Under the pieces are notes generated by a model. That model made no database searches, was not told the origin of the DNA, and worked only from the letters and a program-made list of their open reading frames with translations. This document shows positions 6,810 to 14,154 of a DNA stretch of 19,522 bases, piece by piece. This stretch comes from an uncultured Desulfovibrio sp. (GTDB taxonomy: Bacteria > Desulfobacterota > Desulfovibrionia > Desulfovibrionales > Desulfovibrionaceae): positions 1 to 19,522 of the forward strand of contig CAJUMQ010000032.1 of assembly GCA_910587035.1 (NCBI GenBank), in the 5' to 3' direction. A program made the position numbers and the translations under genes. Position 1 is the first letter of the stretch, and every line of letters starts with the position of its first letter.

Positions 6810-7087
6810 TTTTTGCCAATCCTCCCATCAATTCCCATTGCTATCCCATGACCGTTTTATTCCAACCATATGAAATAAATAATCTTTTTAAGAAAATGGG
6901 AGAATGGGAACTTCTGTGCTCAATTCCTATATGCGCGTATTTATGGCTTTTAAATATTTCTCACGCGCATAATATATTAAAAAATAATCCCATAATCCCA
7001 AATTTGGCAAAAAAGTGTGGGATTATGGGAGGTTGCTTTTCTGGATTGTGCGGGAAGGTGTTGGGAATGCATGGGAGGATCAAATGA
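6806..7087 (+). CDS. Possible 93-residue small protein between helicase and primase
   Basis: A GTG overlaps the helicase stop (GTGA), with AGGAGG eight bases upstream. The frame ends at TGA overlapping the primase ATG (ATGA). Perfect 4-base overlaps at both ends favour real, coupled translation. Against this, the protein (MIFANPPINSHCYPMTV...) matches no family I know, and base composition is much more AT-rich than in its neighbours. The frame also spans a cluster of TCCCAT repeats and a 13-bp inverted repeat that could be a replication origin. It may be a real small protein, or a frame kept open only to couple helicase and primase translation. Confidence 0.4.
   Translation: MIFANPPINSHCYPMTVLFQPYEINNLFKKMGEWELLCSIPICAYLWLLNISHAHNILKNNPIIPNLAKKCGIMGGCFSGLCGKVLGMHGRIK
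6823..7076. repeat. TCCCAT/ATGGGA iteron-like cluster with a 13-bp inverted repeat (candidate origin)
   Basis: TCCCAT occurs at 6823, 6833, 6844 and 6988; the complement ATGGGA occurs at 6896, 6904, 7025 and 7071. The first three are spaced 10 and 11 bases, one helical turn. TCCCATAATCCCA (6988-7000) and TGGGATTATGGGA (7018-7030) form an exact 13-bp inverted repeat. The DNA is AT-rich and lies between the helicase and primase genes. Iterons beside replication genes are the usual mark of a phage or plasmid origin; that role is inferred. Confidence 0.6.
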
Positions 7088-8622
7088 CTGACCTCCTCCA
7101 GTTGCTTCGTTCCAAGGTTGACCCTTCCAAAGTGCGCAAGGCCAGCAACGCGAAAGGCGGCGAATGGCATTCCCCATGTCCGATTTGTGGTGGAACTGAC
7201 CGCTTTTCTGTCTTTCCAGAGCAGGAAGGCGGCGAGCTGTGCCAAAAGTATGGGCTTCGCGGCACATGGTCTTGTGTTCGCGGCTGTCGCAAAGGCGGCG
7301 ATTTGATCAGCTGGTTTACGGAGGTGGAAGGGCTGACATTTCAGGCTGCCTGCGCGGAATTGAAAATCGAACTTGAAGGCAGGGAAAAAATCCGGCGTGG
7401 TTATCGTCCGCTCCGAATGCCGCAGGGCAGTTCCGAACCTGCTTTTGCTCCAAAGTCCTATCTGGCTCCCGCTGAAAAATGGCAGGAAGCAGCCACAAAG
7501 CTCGCTTATGATGCCTATCACCGCCTCTGGCAAACTCCGCCAATAATGAATTATCTTGCCAGGCGTGGTTTGCCGCAAGCTGCCATTGACAAATACGGGC
7601 TTGGCTACATCGAGGGTGAAGGCAAATATCCTGATTGCATTTTCCGGGCGCGTTCCGCATTCGGACTACCTGAAAAATTTGGCAGGGATGGTAAGCTAGT
7701 CCATGCTTTCCGCATTCCGCGTGGCATCACCATTCCTGTCTGGACGGAGAACATGCTCAATGTTCTGCGCATCCGCATTCGCAGGCGTGATATTGACCGC
7801 GATAAATCCAACCCGAAAGATCCGAAATACCTGCTCGTTCCCCAGCCAGGGCAGCCGTATTCAGCTCCGCTTATGCTCCCTCCCGCTGATATTGCTCCTG
7901 ATTTGGCCACCTGGGTGGTGACGGAAGCGGAAATGGATGCTATGGCCATCCATTTTGCCTGTCAGGGAGCGGTGGGCGCGATTTCAATTCTCACTGCCAA
8001 GGGCAAGCCAGATCAGGCCGCACATAATGCGCTTGCGCGTTGCGCCCGTATCCTGGTTGCTCTGGATGCTGATGAAGATAAGGCCGATGGCAGTAATCCG
8101 GGCGCGGAAGCGTGGCTCTGGTGGAAAAAGACCTATCCGCAAGCAAGGCTCTGGCCAGTGCCGGAGGGAAAAGACCCAGGCGAGGCTTTTGCGCGTGGAG
8201 TAAATTTGGCGGAATGGATTATGGCTGGCAGCCCTCTCACACGCGCAAGAAAGTCCTCTGGTTTGTCTGAATCACAATCTTTTGATGCGGGGCATGGGAA
8301 GTTGGGAAAATCGCCGGAAAAGGCTGTTGTGGGGGAAAAAAAGGAGGAACTGATATGCTGGCCGATTGCCGCTGGGTTCCAGTCATTTGCTGAATTGCCG
8401 TTGCCGGATCGGGTCATGCATGAGGAGCTGCTTTGTTCACAATCCAAATGCCCTCTTGACGATCCCGAATGCATTATTCCCTGTCCAAAGACAGAACCCG
8501 CATGGTGGTGGAAATACTTTCGTGACTGCGCAAAGTTCAAATGCAAGGGCCATCCTGAATGTATTGTCGGGGTTCTGCGCTCACAGATTTTTTTGGAGGC
8601 GCTGCGCTCCTATGGAAAATAA
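7084..8622 (+). CDS. Phage primase with CHC2-type zinc finger and TOPRIM domain
   Basis: The protein has 512 residues. The ATG at 7084 has GGGAGGAT upstream and overlaps the preceding stop. Residues 32-68 hold a zinc-ribbon: C32-P-I-C35-G-G-T-D-R-F ... W-S-C64-V-R-G-C68. A middle region (about 130-240) resembles the RNA-polymerase-like domain of phage primases. The TOPRIM domain spans about 277-380: the catalytic acid is in V-V-T-E-A-E-M-D-A (Glu281/283), the Asp pair in L-D-A-D-E-D (Asp328, Asp330), and the later G-K-D-P-G-E-A motif fits. It should make RNA primers for the phage replisome together with the SF3 helicase. The C-terminal 130 residues are variable, with several Cys (CPLDDPEC, CAKFKCKGHPEC) that may form an extra metal site. 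Confidence 0.88.
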   Translation: MTDLLQLLRSKVDPSKVRKASNAKGGEWHSPCPICGGTDRFSVFPEQEGGELCQKYGLRGTWSCVRGCRKGGDLISWFTEVEGLTFQAACAELKIELEGREKIRRGYRPLRMPQGSSEPAFAPKSYLAPAEKWQEAATKLAYDAYHRLWQTPPIMNYLARRGLPQAAIDKYGLGYIEGEGKYPDCIFRARSAFGLPEKFGRDGKLVHAFRIPRGITIPVWTENMLNVLRIRIRRRDIDRDKSNPKDPKYLLVPQPGQPYSAPLMLPPADIAPDLATWVVTEAEMDAMAIHFACQGAVGAISILTAKGKPDQAAHNALARCARILVALDADEDKADGSNPGAEAWLWWKKTYPQARLWPVPEGKDPGEAFARGVNLAEWIMAGSPLTRARKSSGLSESQSFDAGHGKLGKSPEKAVVGEKKEELICWPIAAGFQSFAELPLPDRVMHEELLCSQSKCPLDDPECIIPCPKTEPAWWWKYFRDCAKFKCKGHPECIVGVLRSQIFLEALRSYGK

Positions 8623-8634
8623 TTGGAGATGCTT

Positions 8635-8985
8635 GTGAAGCCAAAAATGATTTATTTAGCCAGTCCATATACGTCAGATGATGCCTGGGTACGCGAAATG
8701 AGATACGAGCAAGCTTGCAAAATGACAGCGGAGCTTATGAAAACTGGTGACCTGGTTTTTTCTCCTATCGCGCACAGCCATCCTTTATCCGAGTGTGATC
8801 TGCCAATGGAATTTGAGTTTTGGAAAGAATGGTGTCTGTCTTTCCTCACCCATTGGGCAACCCATCTTTATGTTTTTCCACTTTATGGATGGGAAAACAG
8901 TAAGGGGGTTGCGGTTGAAATTCAGGAGGCAAAAAGAATTGGGCTGCCAATTACCCATCTCGGTCGTCCTGACATCATTGAATAA
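8635..8985 (+). CDS. DUF1937-family protein (nucleoside 2-deoxyribosyltransferase-like)
   Basis: The protein has about 116 residues, starting MKPKMIYLASPYTS. GGAG at 8625-8628 is directly adjacent to the ATG at 8629 but six bases from the GTG at 8635, so GTG is preferred; ATG 8647 is a third option. Family marks are I-Y-L-A-S-P-Y at the N-terminus, 'VFSPIAHSHPLSE' in the middle and 'LYGWENSKGVAVEIQEAKRIGLPI' near the C-terminus. These resemble the fold of nucleoside 2-deoxyribosyltransferases: a beta strand, an SPY loop and a W-x-x-S-x-G-x-x-x-E motif. Proteins of this type are frequent in phage early regions and may act in nucleotide salvage or modification, but no substrate is known. It follows the primase by 12 bases. 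Confidence 0.75.
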   Translation: MKPKMIYLASPYTSDDAWVREMRYEQACKMTAELMKTGDLVFSPIAHSHPLSECDLPMEFEFWKEWCLSFLTHWATHLYVFPLYGWENSKGVAVEIQEAKRIGLPITHLGRPDIIE

Positions 8986-9013
8986 TTATCTTCCAAACTC
9001 GTGGAGCATCAAA

Positions 9014-9574
9014 ATGAATATTGATTTGGAATGTCTGAAAAAGCTGGCAAAAAAGGCCACGGCGGGGCCGTGGGCTTCACACACAGATGGCACGGTATTT
9101 TATATAGACAGTTACGATATTCCTAGAGATATTTGCGTACCTGAAAGTCAAGACAATTCTGACTACATTGCCGCCGCTTCCCCTGACGTGATACTTGCAT
9201 TGATTGCCGAAAATGAGCGTCTGAAAGCTCTTTGCAATTGGGATATAGGCGCTTTGAAAGTGTTAGGCATTCTTCCTGAAGATATGACGGAAGAAAATAT
9301 GGACGCAGGGGCGCGTGATGCCGCCATGCAAAAGCTGCAGGATATGGAATTCAAAAAAATAAAACAGTTGGAGGCGGAAGCGGATTGGCTGGCGGAATAT
9401 GGAGCGGGGAAGGAGCAATGCCCATTTTTTGAATTTCTATATGGCGATGCCGAACCCATACCCGACTGGTGTGAAGGAAGTGAAACTGTGGAAGATGGTT
9501 TTGATTGCCCAAATGATCCAGTTGAATGCTGGCGCAAAGTTGCCTGCAAGGCTGTGGAGGCATCCAATGCCTGA
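9014..9574 (+). CDS. Ea22-like phage protein
   Basis: The protein has 186 residues from ATG 9014; a GGAG lies nine bases upstream. The N-terminal half has the pattern 'LKKLAKKATAGPWASHTDG...NSDYIAAASPDVILALIAENERLKALC', typical of the Ea22/Eae family of phage early proteins (a T-x-G-P-W start and an F/Y-I-A-A-A-x-P-x-x-I-L-A-L-I core followed by a short coiled segment). The second half (residues 75-186) is acidic and Cys-rich near the end (CPFFEF, WCEGSET, DCPNDPVECW). Molecular function is unknown. The stop lies eight bases inside the methyltransferase gene, indicating coupling. Confidence 0.7.
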   Translation: MNIDLECLKKLAKKATAGPWASHTDGTVFYIDSYDIPRDICVPESQDNSDYIAAASPDVILALIAENERLKALCNWDIGALKVLGILPEDMTEENMDAGARDAAMQKLQDMEFKKIKQLEAEADWLAEYGAGKEQCPFFEFLYGDAEPIPDWCEGSETVEDGFDCPNDPVECWRKVACKAVEASNA

Positions 9575-10928
9575 CCTCCAGATTGAGCAATGGCCAGTGG
9601 AGCGACTGCGGCCATACGAAAACAATCCGCGCAAGAATGACCATGCCGTCAGCAAGATGGTCGAGGCTCTGCGCCAGTTCGGTTTTCGCGTTCCGGTTCT
9701 GGCCAGAAGCGATGGCGAGCTGGTTGATGGCCATCTCCGCTATAAGGCGGCTCTGGCAATGGGCATGGAATCCGTTCCGGTTATTGTCACTGACGATTTG
9801 AGCGATGAGCAAGTCCGCGCATTCCGTATCCTGATTAACCGCTCCGCTACCTGGGCGGATTGGGATGACGAGCTTTTGCTCCAAGAACTTCGCGCCCTGA
9901 AAATGGCGGATGTGGATTTGTCCATGACAGGATTCGATGACCGCGAACTGGATCAGATGCTCATGGACATGGCCATTGGCGATAAAGACCCGGATGATGT
10001 TCCTGAAGTTCCGGAAACGCCGCTTGTGCGCGATGGCGATGTCTGGTTGCTTGGCCGCCATCGCCTTATGTGCGGCGATGCCAGGAGCGAGGCGGATTGC
10101 CGCAGGCTTCTTGGGGATCGCCAGCTTGACCTTGTCTGGACTGATCCGCCTTACAATGTGGATTATCGCGGCAAGGCTGGCAATATAAAAAATGACAAGA
10201 TGTCCGCGCAGGAATTTGAGGAGTTTTTGCTGGCCGCCTTCAAAGTCATGCACAATGCCTTGCGCCCTGGCGGCGCCATTTATGTTGCCCATTCGGAAGC
10301 TGGTGACGGCATGGTGTTCCGGCGCGTGTTCATGGCCGCGCAGTTCAAGCTGGCTGCCTGCCTGATCTGGCGCAAGCAGACCGCCGTGCTTGGCCGTGGA
10401 GACTATCATTTCCAGCATGAGCCCATTCTTTACGGCTGGAAACGCGGCTCCGCGCACAGGTGGTATGGCAATCGCAAGCAGCGCTCCCTGCTTGAAATGG
10501 ACTTACCCGGCCTGCGCGAAATGGAGGATGGCTCCTGGCAGTTCTGTCATGAAAACCGCCTTTTCCGCATCCAGGGCGAGGCGCTCTGCATTGAGGAGCT
10601 GGCCACAACAATAATTGATGTTCCCAAGCCAAGCCGCTCCGAGCTGCATCCGACCATGAAGCCCGTAGCCCTGATTGAGCGCATGGTGGCCAATTCCAGC
10701 CCTCGCGGCGGTCTGGTGGGAGATTTCTTTGGCGGCTCCGGCTCAACCCTCATGGCTTGCGAGCGGCTTGGCCGTCAGGCGTTTCTTATGGAGCTTGATC
10801 CGCGTTTTGCGGAAGTCATCATCCGGCGCTGGCAGGAATATAGCGGAAATATAGCTGTGCGCGAAAGCGATGGCGCGACTTATTCGGACTTGCATGGGGG
10901 GGGCAAAAAAAATGTAGCATCCAATTAA
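9567..10928 (+). CDS. ParB-domain / DNA methyltransferase fusion (N6-adenine or N4-cytosine)
   Basis: The protein has 453 residues. The ATG at 9567 has GGAGG six bases upstream and overlaps the previous gene. Residues 5-95 form a ParB/sulfiredoxin-like domain (LRPYENNPRKND...GFRVPVLARSDGELVDGHLRYKAALAMGMESVPV). Residues 150-430 form a beta-class amino-methyltransferase: catalytic T-D-P-P-Y (192-196), a long insert with 'HFQHEPILYGWKRG' (282-294), 'HPTMKPVALIERMV' (361-374), and the AdoMet loop D-F-F-G-G-S-G-S-T-L (386-395). It should methylate phage DNA, possibly to evade host restriction; no cognate restriction gene is visible. The gene ends with G8 and A8 runs (10896-10912) just before the stop. 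Confidence 0.88.
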   Translation: MPDLQIEQWPVERLRPYENNPRKNDHAVSKMVEALRQFGFRVPVLARSDGELVDGHLRYKAALAMGMESVPVIVTDDLSDEQVRAFRILINRSATWADWDDELLLQELRALKMADVDLSMTGFDDRELDQMLMDMAIGDKDPDDVPEVPETPLVRDGDVWLLGRHRLMCGDARSEADCRRLLGDRQLDLVWTDPPYNVDYRGKAGNIKNDKMSAQEFEEFLLAAFKVMHNALRPGGAIYVAHSEAGDGMVFRRVFMAAQFKLAACLIWRKQTAVLGRGDYHFQHEPILYGWKRGSAHRWYGNRKQRSLLEMDLPGLREMEDGSWQFCHENRLFRIQGEALCIEELATTIIDVPKPSRSELHPTMKPVALIERMVANSSPRGGLVGDFFGGSGSTLMACERLGRQAFLMELDPRFAEVIIRRWQEYSGNIAVRESDGATYSDLHGGGKKNVASN

Positions 10929-10934
10929 GCAAAC

Positions 10935-10959
10935 GGGGTGGAAGGATCAGTTCCACCCC
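10935..10959. repeat. Perfect 9-bp stem-loop upstream of the terminase genes
   Basis: GGGGTGGAA and TTCCACCCC flank the 7-base loop GGATCAG. It begins seven bases after the methyltransferase stop. There is no T-run, so it is not a standard terminator. In lambda-like phages the cos site with dyad symmetry lies directly before the small terminase gene, so a cosN-like function is possible. Confidence 0.55.
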
Positions 10960-10971
10960 TGTGAAGGCATC

Positions 10972-11011
10972 AGGCTAGGCCGGACACCCTACACATCGTC
11001 AAGCCTAGCCT
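10972..11011. ncRNA. Second stem-loop with an internal loop (candidate structured RNA or cos element)
   Basis: AGGCTAGGC (10972-10980) pairs exactly with GCCTAGCCT (11003-11011). Inside, GAC (10983-10985) pairs with GTC (10998-11000), giving a 2x2 internal loop (CG opposite AA) and a 12-base terminal loop. It ends 50 bases before the small terminase start, in the 5' untranslated region of the packaging genes. I do not recognise an RNA family. It may instead act as DNA, as a terminase binding site. Confidence 0.4.
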
Positions 11012-11061
11012 CCCATGACAAGTTTAGTCAAGAATCGGCGCGGCTGGGCGAAGGATGAGCT

Positions 11062-11841
11062 ATGGCTGAAAATGAACAGAATTTGGACTCCCTGCTTGAG
11101 CGCAGTTCCGGCACTGACGTGCCCCTGCTGCTCAAAGCCAAGGAGGATGCCAAGCGCAGGGTCAAGGATGATCCCTCCGCTGCCAATCTTGCCGCTCTGA
11201 AAAGCGCCAACCAGATGTTGAGGGACGCAATGAGCAGTCAGAATGGCAATCGCAATTTTCCGGATGTCAAGCATGTGCTGGCCTATCTTCAGGGTGAGGG
11301 CCGCAAGGTAAGCCAGGCGCAGGTGTACAAGGATTTAAAAAAGGGTCTGCTTCGCAGGCAGCCCGACAAGAGTTTCAGGCAGCGGGATGTGGATTTGTAC
11401 GCCACAATGCTCCCACTGGTTTCAATGCCGGAAGGCAGGGCTGACGAAAACACCGATTTGGCCAGAGAGAAATTGCAGGAGGATATCGCCAAAACCCGCG
11501 AGCAGAGGCTTTCCATTATTTTTGCCCGCGAAAAGGAATCTGGCAAGTATATCCTGCGCGAGGATGTGGCTCTGGAGCTTGCAAGCCGCGCATCCGCGCT
11601 CGCTCTTGGCTTGCGCAGCGTTTTCAGGCTCAATGTGGCGGATTATATCCGCATGGTAGGCGGCGATGTTTCCAGGGCGGAGGAGCTCGCCGCAGAATTT
11701 GAGAAAAATCTGGACATGGCCTTGAACGAATATTCAAAGCCTATGGATTTCAAGGTGGAATATGCCCCAGCAGAAAGCGGCGAAATCGCCGCCAAAACAG
11801 AAGAATCTCCCTCCGGAGAAGAAAGCGGCTCCGAACAGTGA
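11062..11841 (+). CDS. Probable terminase small subunit
   Basis: The protein has 259 residues from ATG 11062 (AAGGATG upstream). It is highly charged and mostly helical in character. 'NFPDVKHVLAYLQGEGRKVSQAQVYKDLKKGLLRRQPDKSFRQRDVDLYA' (about 60-115) resembles the winged-helix DNA-binding part of lambda Nu1-like small terminases, and long Glu/Arg/Ala-rich helices (130-225) could drive oligomerisation. The tail is Ser/Glu-rich. The assignment rests mainly on position: it directly precedes a GpA-type large terminase and overlaps it by 80 bases. It would recognise the phage packaging site, perhaps the stem-loops just upstream. An unrelated DNA-binding protein cannot be excluded. Confidence 0.65.
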   Translation: MAENEQNLDSLLERSSGTDVPLLLKAKEDAKRRVKDDPSAANLAALKSANQMLRDAMSSQNGNRNFPDVKHVLAYLQGEGRKVSQAQVYKDLKKGLLRRQPDKSFRQRDVDLYATMLPLVSMPEGRADENTDLAREKLQEDIAKTREQRLSIIFAREKESGKYILREDVALELASRASALALGLRSVFRLNVADYIRMVGGDVSRAEELAAEFEKNLDMALNEYSKPMDFKVEYAPAESGEIAAKTEESPSGEESGSEQ

Positions 11842-13876
11842 CGCCATCCGCTTCCGGGTGGATGAATTGCCGTCTTGCATCCATCCGGAAACGGCCAGGG
11901 CGCTTGCAAGGCTTGTGCGCTCAAGGGGCGCTATCTCGTGGTGCTGGTCTTTCGGAACAGGCGAGCGGGCCGTGCTGCGCCACAGGCGTCCTATTCCCGC
12001 AAGCGAATGGGCGGAACGGCACAGGGTTGTACATCTTTCCTCGCGCCCTGGCCCCTGGCGCAATCAGGTCACGCCTTATGCGGCTGGCGTCATGGATGCC
12101 GCGTTTTTTCCATCCGTCCGCACTGTCAGCATGATGAAATGTCCGCAATCAGCCGGCACGGAAGCCGTGCATAACTGCATTGGCTATACCATAGACCGCG
12201 CTCCAGGGCCGGTTCTCTATGTTTATCCGGATGAAACCACTGCGCGGGAAAACGCGCAGGATCGCATTATTCCCATGCTCCATGCCAGCCCCCGCCTGCG
12301 CGAGTATCTTACTGGCATGGCGGATGATTTAAGCGCCCTGCGCATCAAGATGTCGCATTTGACAATCTACATGGCGTGGTCAGGCTCCGCCGCCCGGCTT
12401 GGCAATAAGCCAATCCGCTATCTGGTGCTGGATGAGCTGGATAAATACCAGAGCAGCAAGCGCGAAGCCTCCGCCGAAGCCCTTGCCGAAAAGCGCGTTA
12501 TCACATGGGGCAAACGCGCCATTGTCTGGAAGCTTTCCACTCCAACCGTGGTGGATGGGCCAATCGACAAGGCTTTTAAGCAGTCTGAAGCCAGGTTCCG
12601 CTATTATGTCGTTTGTCCGCATTGCGGCTGTGAAGTTCTTATGGATTTTGAGCATATCCGCTGGCCGTCAGACTGCAATGACCCTGTGAAGCTGCTCTCG
12701 CGCTCGCTGGGCCACTATGAATGCCAGCATTGCAAGGCTGGGTGGGATGACGCCAACCGCGATCTGGCTGTGCGCAATGGCCTGTGGCGTGAGGAAACGA
12801 GCGGGCTTTCCCTGGTTGAGCATCTGGAAAGGGAGCGTCCGATCAGTGTCGGTTTCCATATTCCCGCATGGATCAGCCCTTTTGTTTCCCTTTCCGAAAT
12901 TGCCGCCAAGGCGCTTGAATACGAGCTTGTTCCCACCCTTGAAGCGCTCAAAGACCTGCAAAATAACTACAAGGCCGAGCCGTGGGAGGCGCAGTTTGAG
13001 CGGCGCACGGAAGATGCGATTCTGGCGCTCTGCGATGACAGGCCGCGTGGCCGTGTTCCAGGGCCGCTCCCTCCTGTTGAGGAAGGCGGCCAGCCGCAGG
13101 AGCGGGTTGTCGCGCTTCTTGCCGCTGTGGACACCCAGCTGCGCTATTTCCGCTATGTTATTCGCGCCATCGGCTTTGGGGAAACAGCTGAAAGCTGGCT
13201 CGTTCAGGAAGGGGTGGCTCCGAACTTGAAGGCTCTGGATGAGCTTTTTTGGAATTCGGAATATCTGGACGCGCTGGATCGGTCATTCAAGGTCAAGGCC
13301 GTCATTATTGACGCGATGGGCGAGCCGCAGCGGACAGCGCAGGTTTATGCCTGGGCAGCCCGCAATCGGGGCCGTGTTTTTCCAAGCCAGGGTGTCCATG
13401 CTCCATCAAGTCCCGTGTCTTTTGCTCCGCAAGAATATTTCCCAGGCATAAAGGGCGAGCGTGTAAAAATTCCGGGCGGCATTCTGCTTCATAAAATCGA
13501 CACCACTCTTTTCAAGGGCACTCTGGCCAACAAGCTGGCCATCGCTCCGGCTGATCCGGGCGCGTTTCATTTGCATTCCGATCCTGAAAGCCTCGCTGCT
13601 TATGCCCGTGAAATGTCCTCCGAGGTCTGGAACCCGGAAAAGAGCCTTTGGGACAATCCGCATGGCAGGCCGAATCACGCATGGGACTGCGAATACATGC
13701 TGCTGGCTCTGGCGTGGATGATGAACCTTTCAAAAAGAAAACAGCCGGAAAATGGAAAAAGTGAAAAACCAAAACGAGCACCGATGCCAGTTCCCATTCA
13801 GCAGCCGGGTGTTTCGCGCAGCGCGGGCGTTCCCCGCTCCATAGGCGACCGTCTTGGCAGCTTGCGCAGGGGGTAA
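11762..13876 (+). CDS. Terminase large subunit, GpA family
   Basis: The protein has 704 residues, slightly longer than the usual 600-650 of this family because of a Lys/Pro-rich N-terminal extension (1-28) and a Pro/Arg-rich tail. The start ATG follows AAGGTGG. Family marks are PIPASEWAERHRVV...PGPWRNQVTPY (77-106), a deviant Walker A K-C-P-Q-S-A-G-T (126-133), Walker B L-V-L-D-E-L (221-226), a Cys pair set C285-x2-C288 / C321-x2-C324 likely binding zinc, nuclease acids Asp457 (VDTQ) and Asp517 (IIDAMG), and the C-terminal N-H-A-W-D-C-E-Y. It should cut concatemers at cos and drive ATP-dependent packaging through the portal. It overlaps the small subunit gene by 80 bases. Confidence 0.93.
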   Translation: MPQQKAAKSPPKQKNLPPEKKAAPNSDAIRFRVDELPSCIHPETARALARLVRSRGAISWCWSFGTGERAVLRHRRPIPASEWAERHRVVHLSSRPGPWRNQVTPYAAGVMDAAFFPSVRTVSMMKCPQSAGTEAVHNCIGYTIDRAPGPVLYVYPDETTARENAQDRIIPMLHASPRLREYLTGMADDLSALRIKMSHLTIYMAWSGSAARLGNKPIRYLVLDELDKYQSSKREASAEALAEKRVITWGKRAIVWKLSTPTVVDGPIDKAFKQSEARFRYYVVCPHCGCEVLMDFEHIRWPSDCNDPVKLLSRSLGHYECQHCKAGWDDANRDLAVRNGLWREETSGLSLVEHLERERPISVGFHIPAWISPFVSLSEIAAKALEYELVPTLEALKDLQNNYKAEPWEAQFERRTEDAILALCDDRPRGRVPGPLPPVEEGGQPQERVVALLAAVDTQLRYFRYVIRAIGFGETAESWLVQEGVAPNLKALDELFWNSEYLDALDRSFKVKAVIIDAMGEPQRTAQVYAWAARNRGRVFPSQGVHAPSSPVSFAPQEYFPGIKGERVKIPGGILLHKIDTTLFKGTLANKLAIAPADPGAFHLHSDPESLAAYAREMSSEVWNPEKSLWDNPHGRPNHAWDCEYMLLALAWMMNLSKRKQPENGKSEKPKRAPMPVPIQQPGVSRSAGVPRSIGDRLGSLRRG

Positions 13877-13877
13877 A

Positions 13878-14078
13878 ATGGCGATGCAAACTGAAGAAAA
13901 AGGACGAAAATTGAACTGGCGACAGGCTTGCATGATTTTAGCTTGTTCGCGTTCCCATTTTTACAATCTCGTAAATTCGGGAAAAATTCCCGCCATTCGC
14001 ACAGGCGAGGTCAAAGGCGTGCGCGTATTTGAAAGTGATTGCCTTGCATATTTGGAGGCTCAATCAAACTTAAAATAA
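13878..14078 (+). CDS. Small helix-turn-helix protein (excisionase/MerR-like)
   Basis: The protein has 66 residues. The ATG at 13878 is preceded by AGGGGG, four bases away, and starts one base after the large terminase stop. 'LNWRQACMILACSRSHFYNLVNSGKIPAIRTGEVKGVRVFESDCLAYLEAQ' is a complete HTH_17-like fold: a first helix, a recognition helix (SRSHFYNLVNSG), a K-I-P-A-I-R wing and a closing helix. Small HTH proteins are seen near phage packaging genes, where they could act as regulators or as accessory terminase factors. The position just ahead of a toxin-antitoxin pair also allows regulation of that insert. Which role applies cannot be told from the sequence. Confidence 0.7.
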   Translation: MAMQTEEKGRKLNWRQACMILACSRSHFYNLVNSGKIPAIRTGEVKGVRVFESDCLAYLEAQSNLK

Positions 14079-14079
14079 A

Positions 14080-14140
14080 TTTGTGTATTTTTTATGTAAA
14101 AGATTGACAAGTTTTTATTTTTTGTGTAGTTTTTATCTAA
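14080..14140. repeat. Two 20-bp direct repeats flanking the hicA promoter (candidate operators)
   Basis: Positions 14080-14099 and 14121-14140 match at 18 of 20 bases (TTTGTGTA-x-TTTTTAT-x-TAA). They begin 41 bases apart, close to four helical turns. The -35 box lies between them and the second copy covers the -10 region. HicB proteins with a ribbon-helix-helix domain bind repeated operators at their own promoter, so these are candidate HicB sites. Confidence 0.5.
14104..14132 (+). promoter_or_regulatory. Predicted sigma-70 promoter for hicA-hicB
   Basis: A perfect TTGACA -35 box (14104-14109) is followed after 17 bases by TAGTTT (14127-14132), a moderate -10. The hicA ATG follows 22 bases later with GAGG in between. 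The AT-rich setting and the overlapping direct repeats support a regulated promoter private to the toxin-antitoxin pair. Confidence 0.5.
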
Positions 14141-14154
14141 CGAAGCGAGGTAAT

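Noticed and set aside
9351..10457. Long minus-strand frame of 368 residues
   Set aside because: It is a shadow of the Ea22-like and methyltransferase genes on the plus strand, which have clear domains and ribosome-binding sites.
10935..10959. Stem-loop after the methyltransferase as an intrinsic terminator
   Set aside because: The stem is perfect, but the following bases (TGTGAAGG) contain no U-tract.
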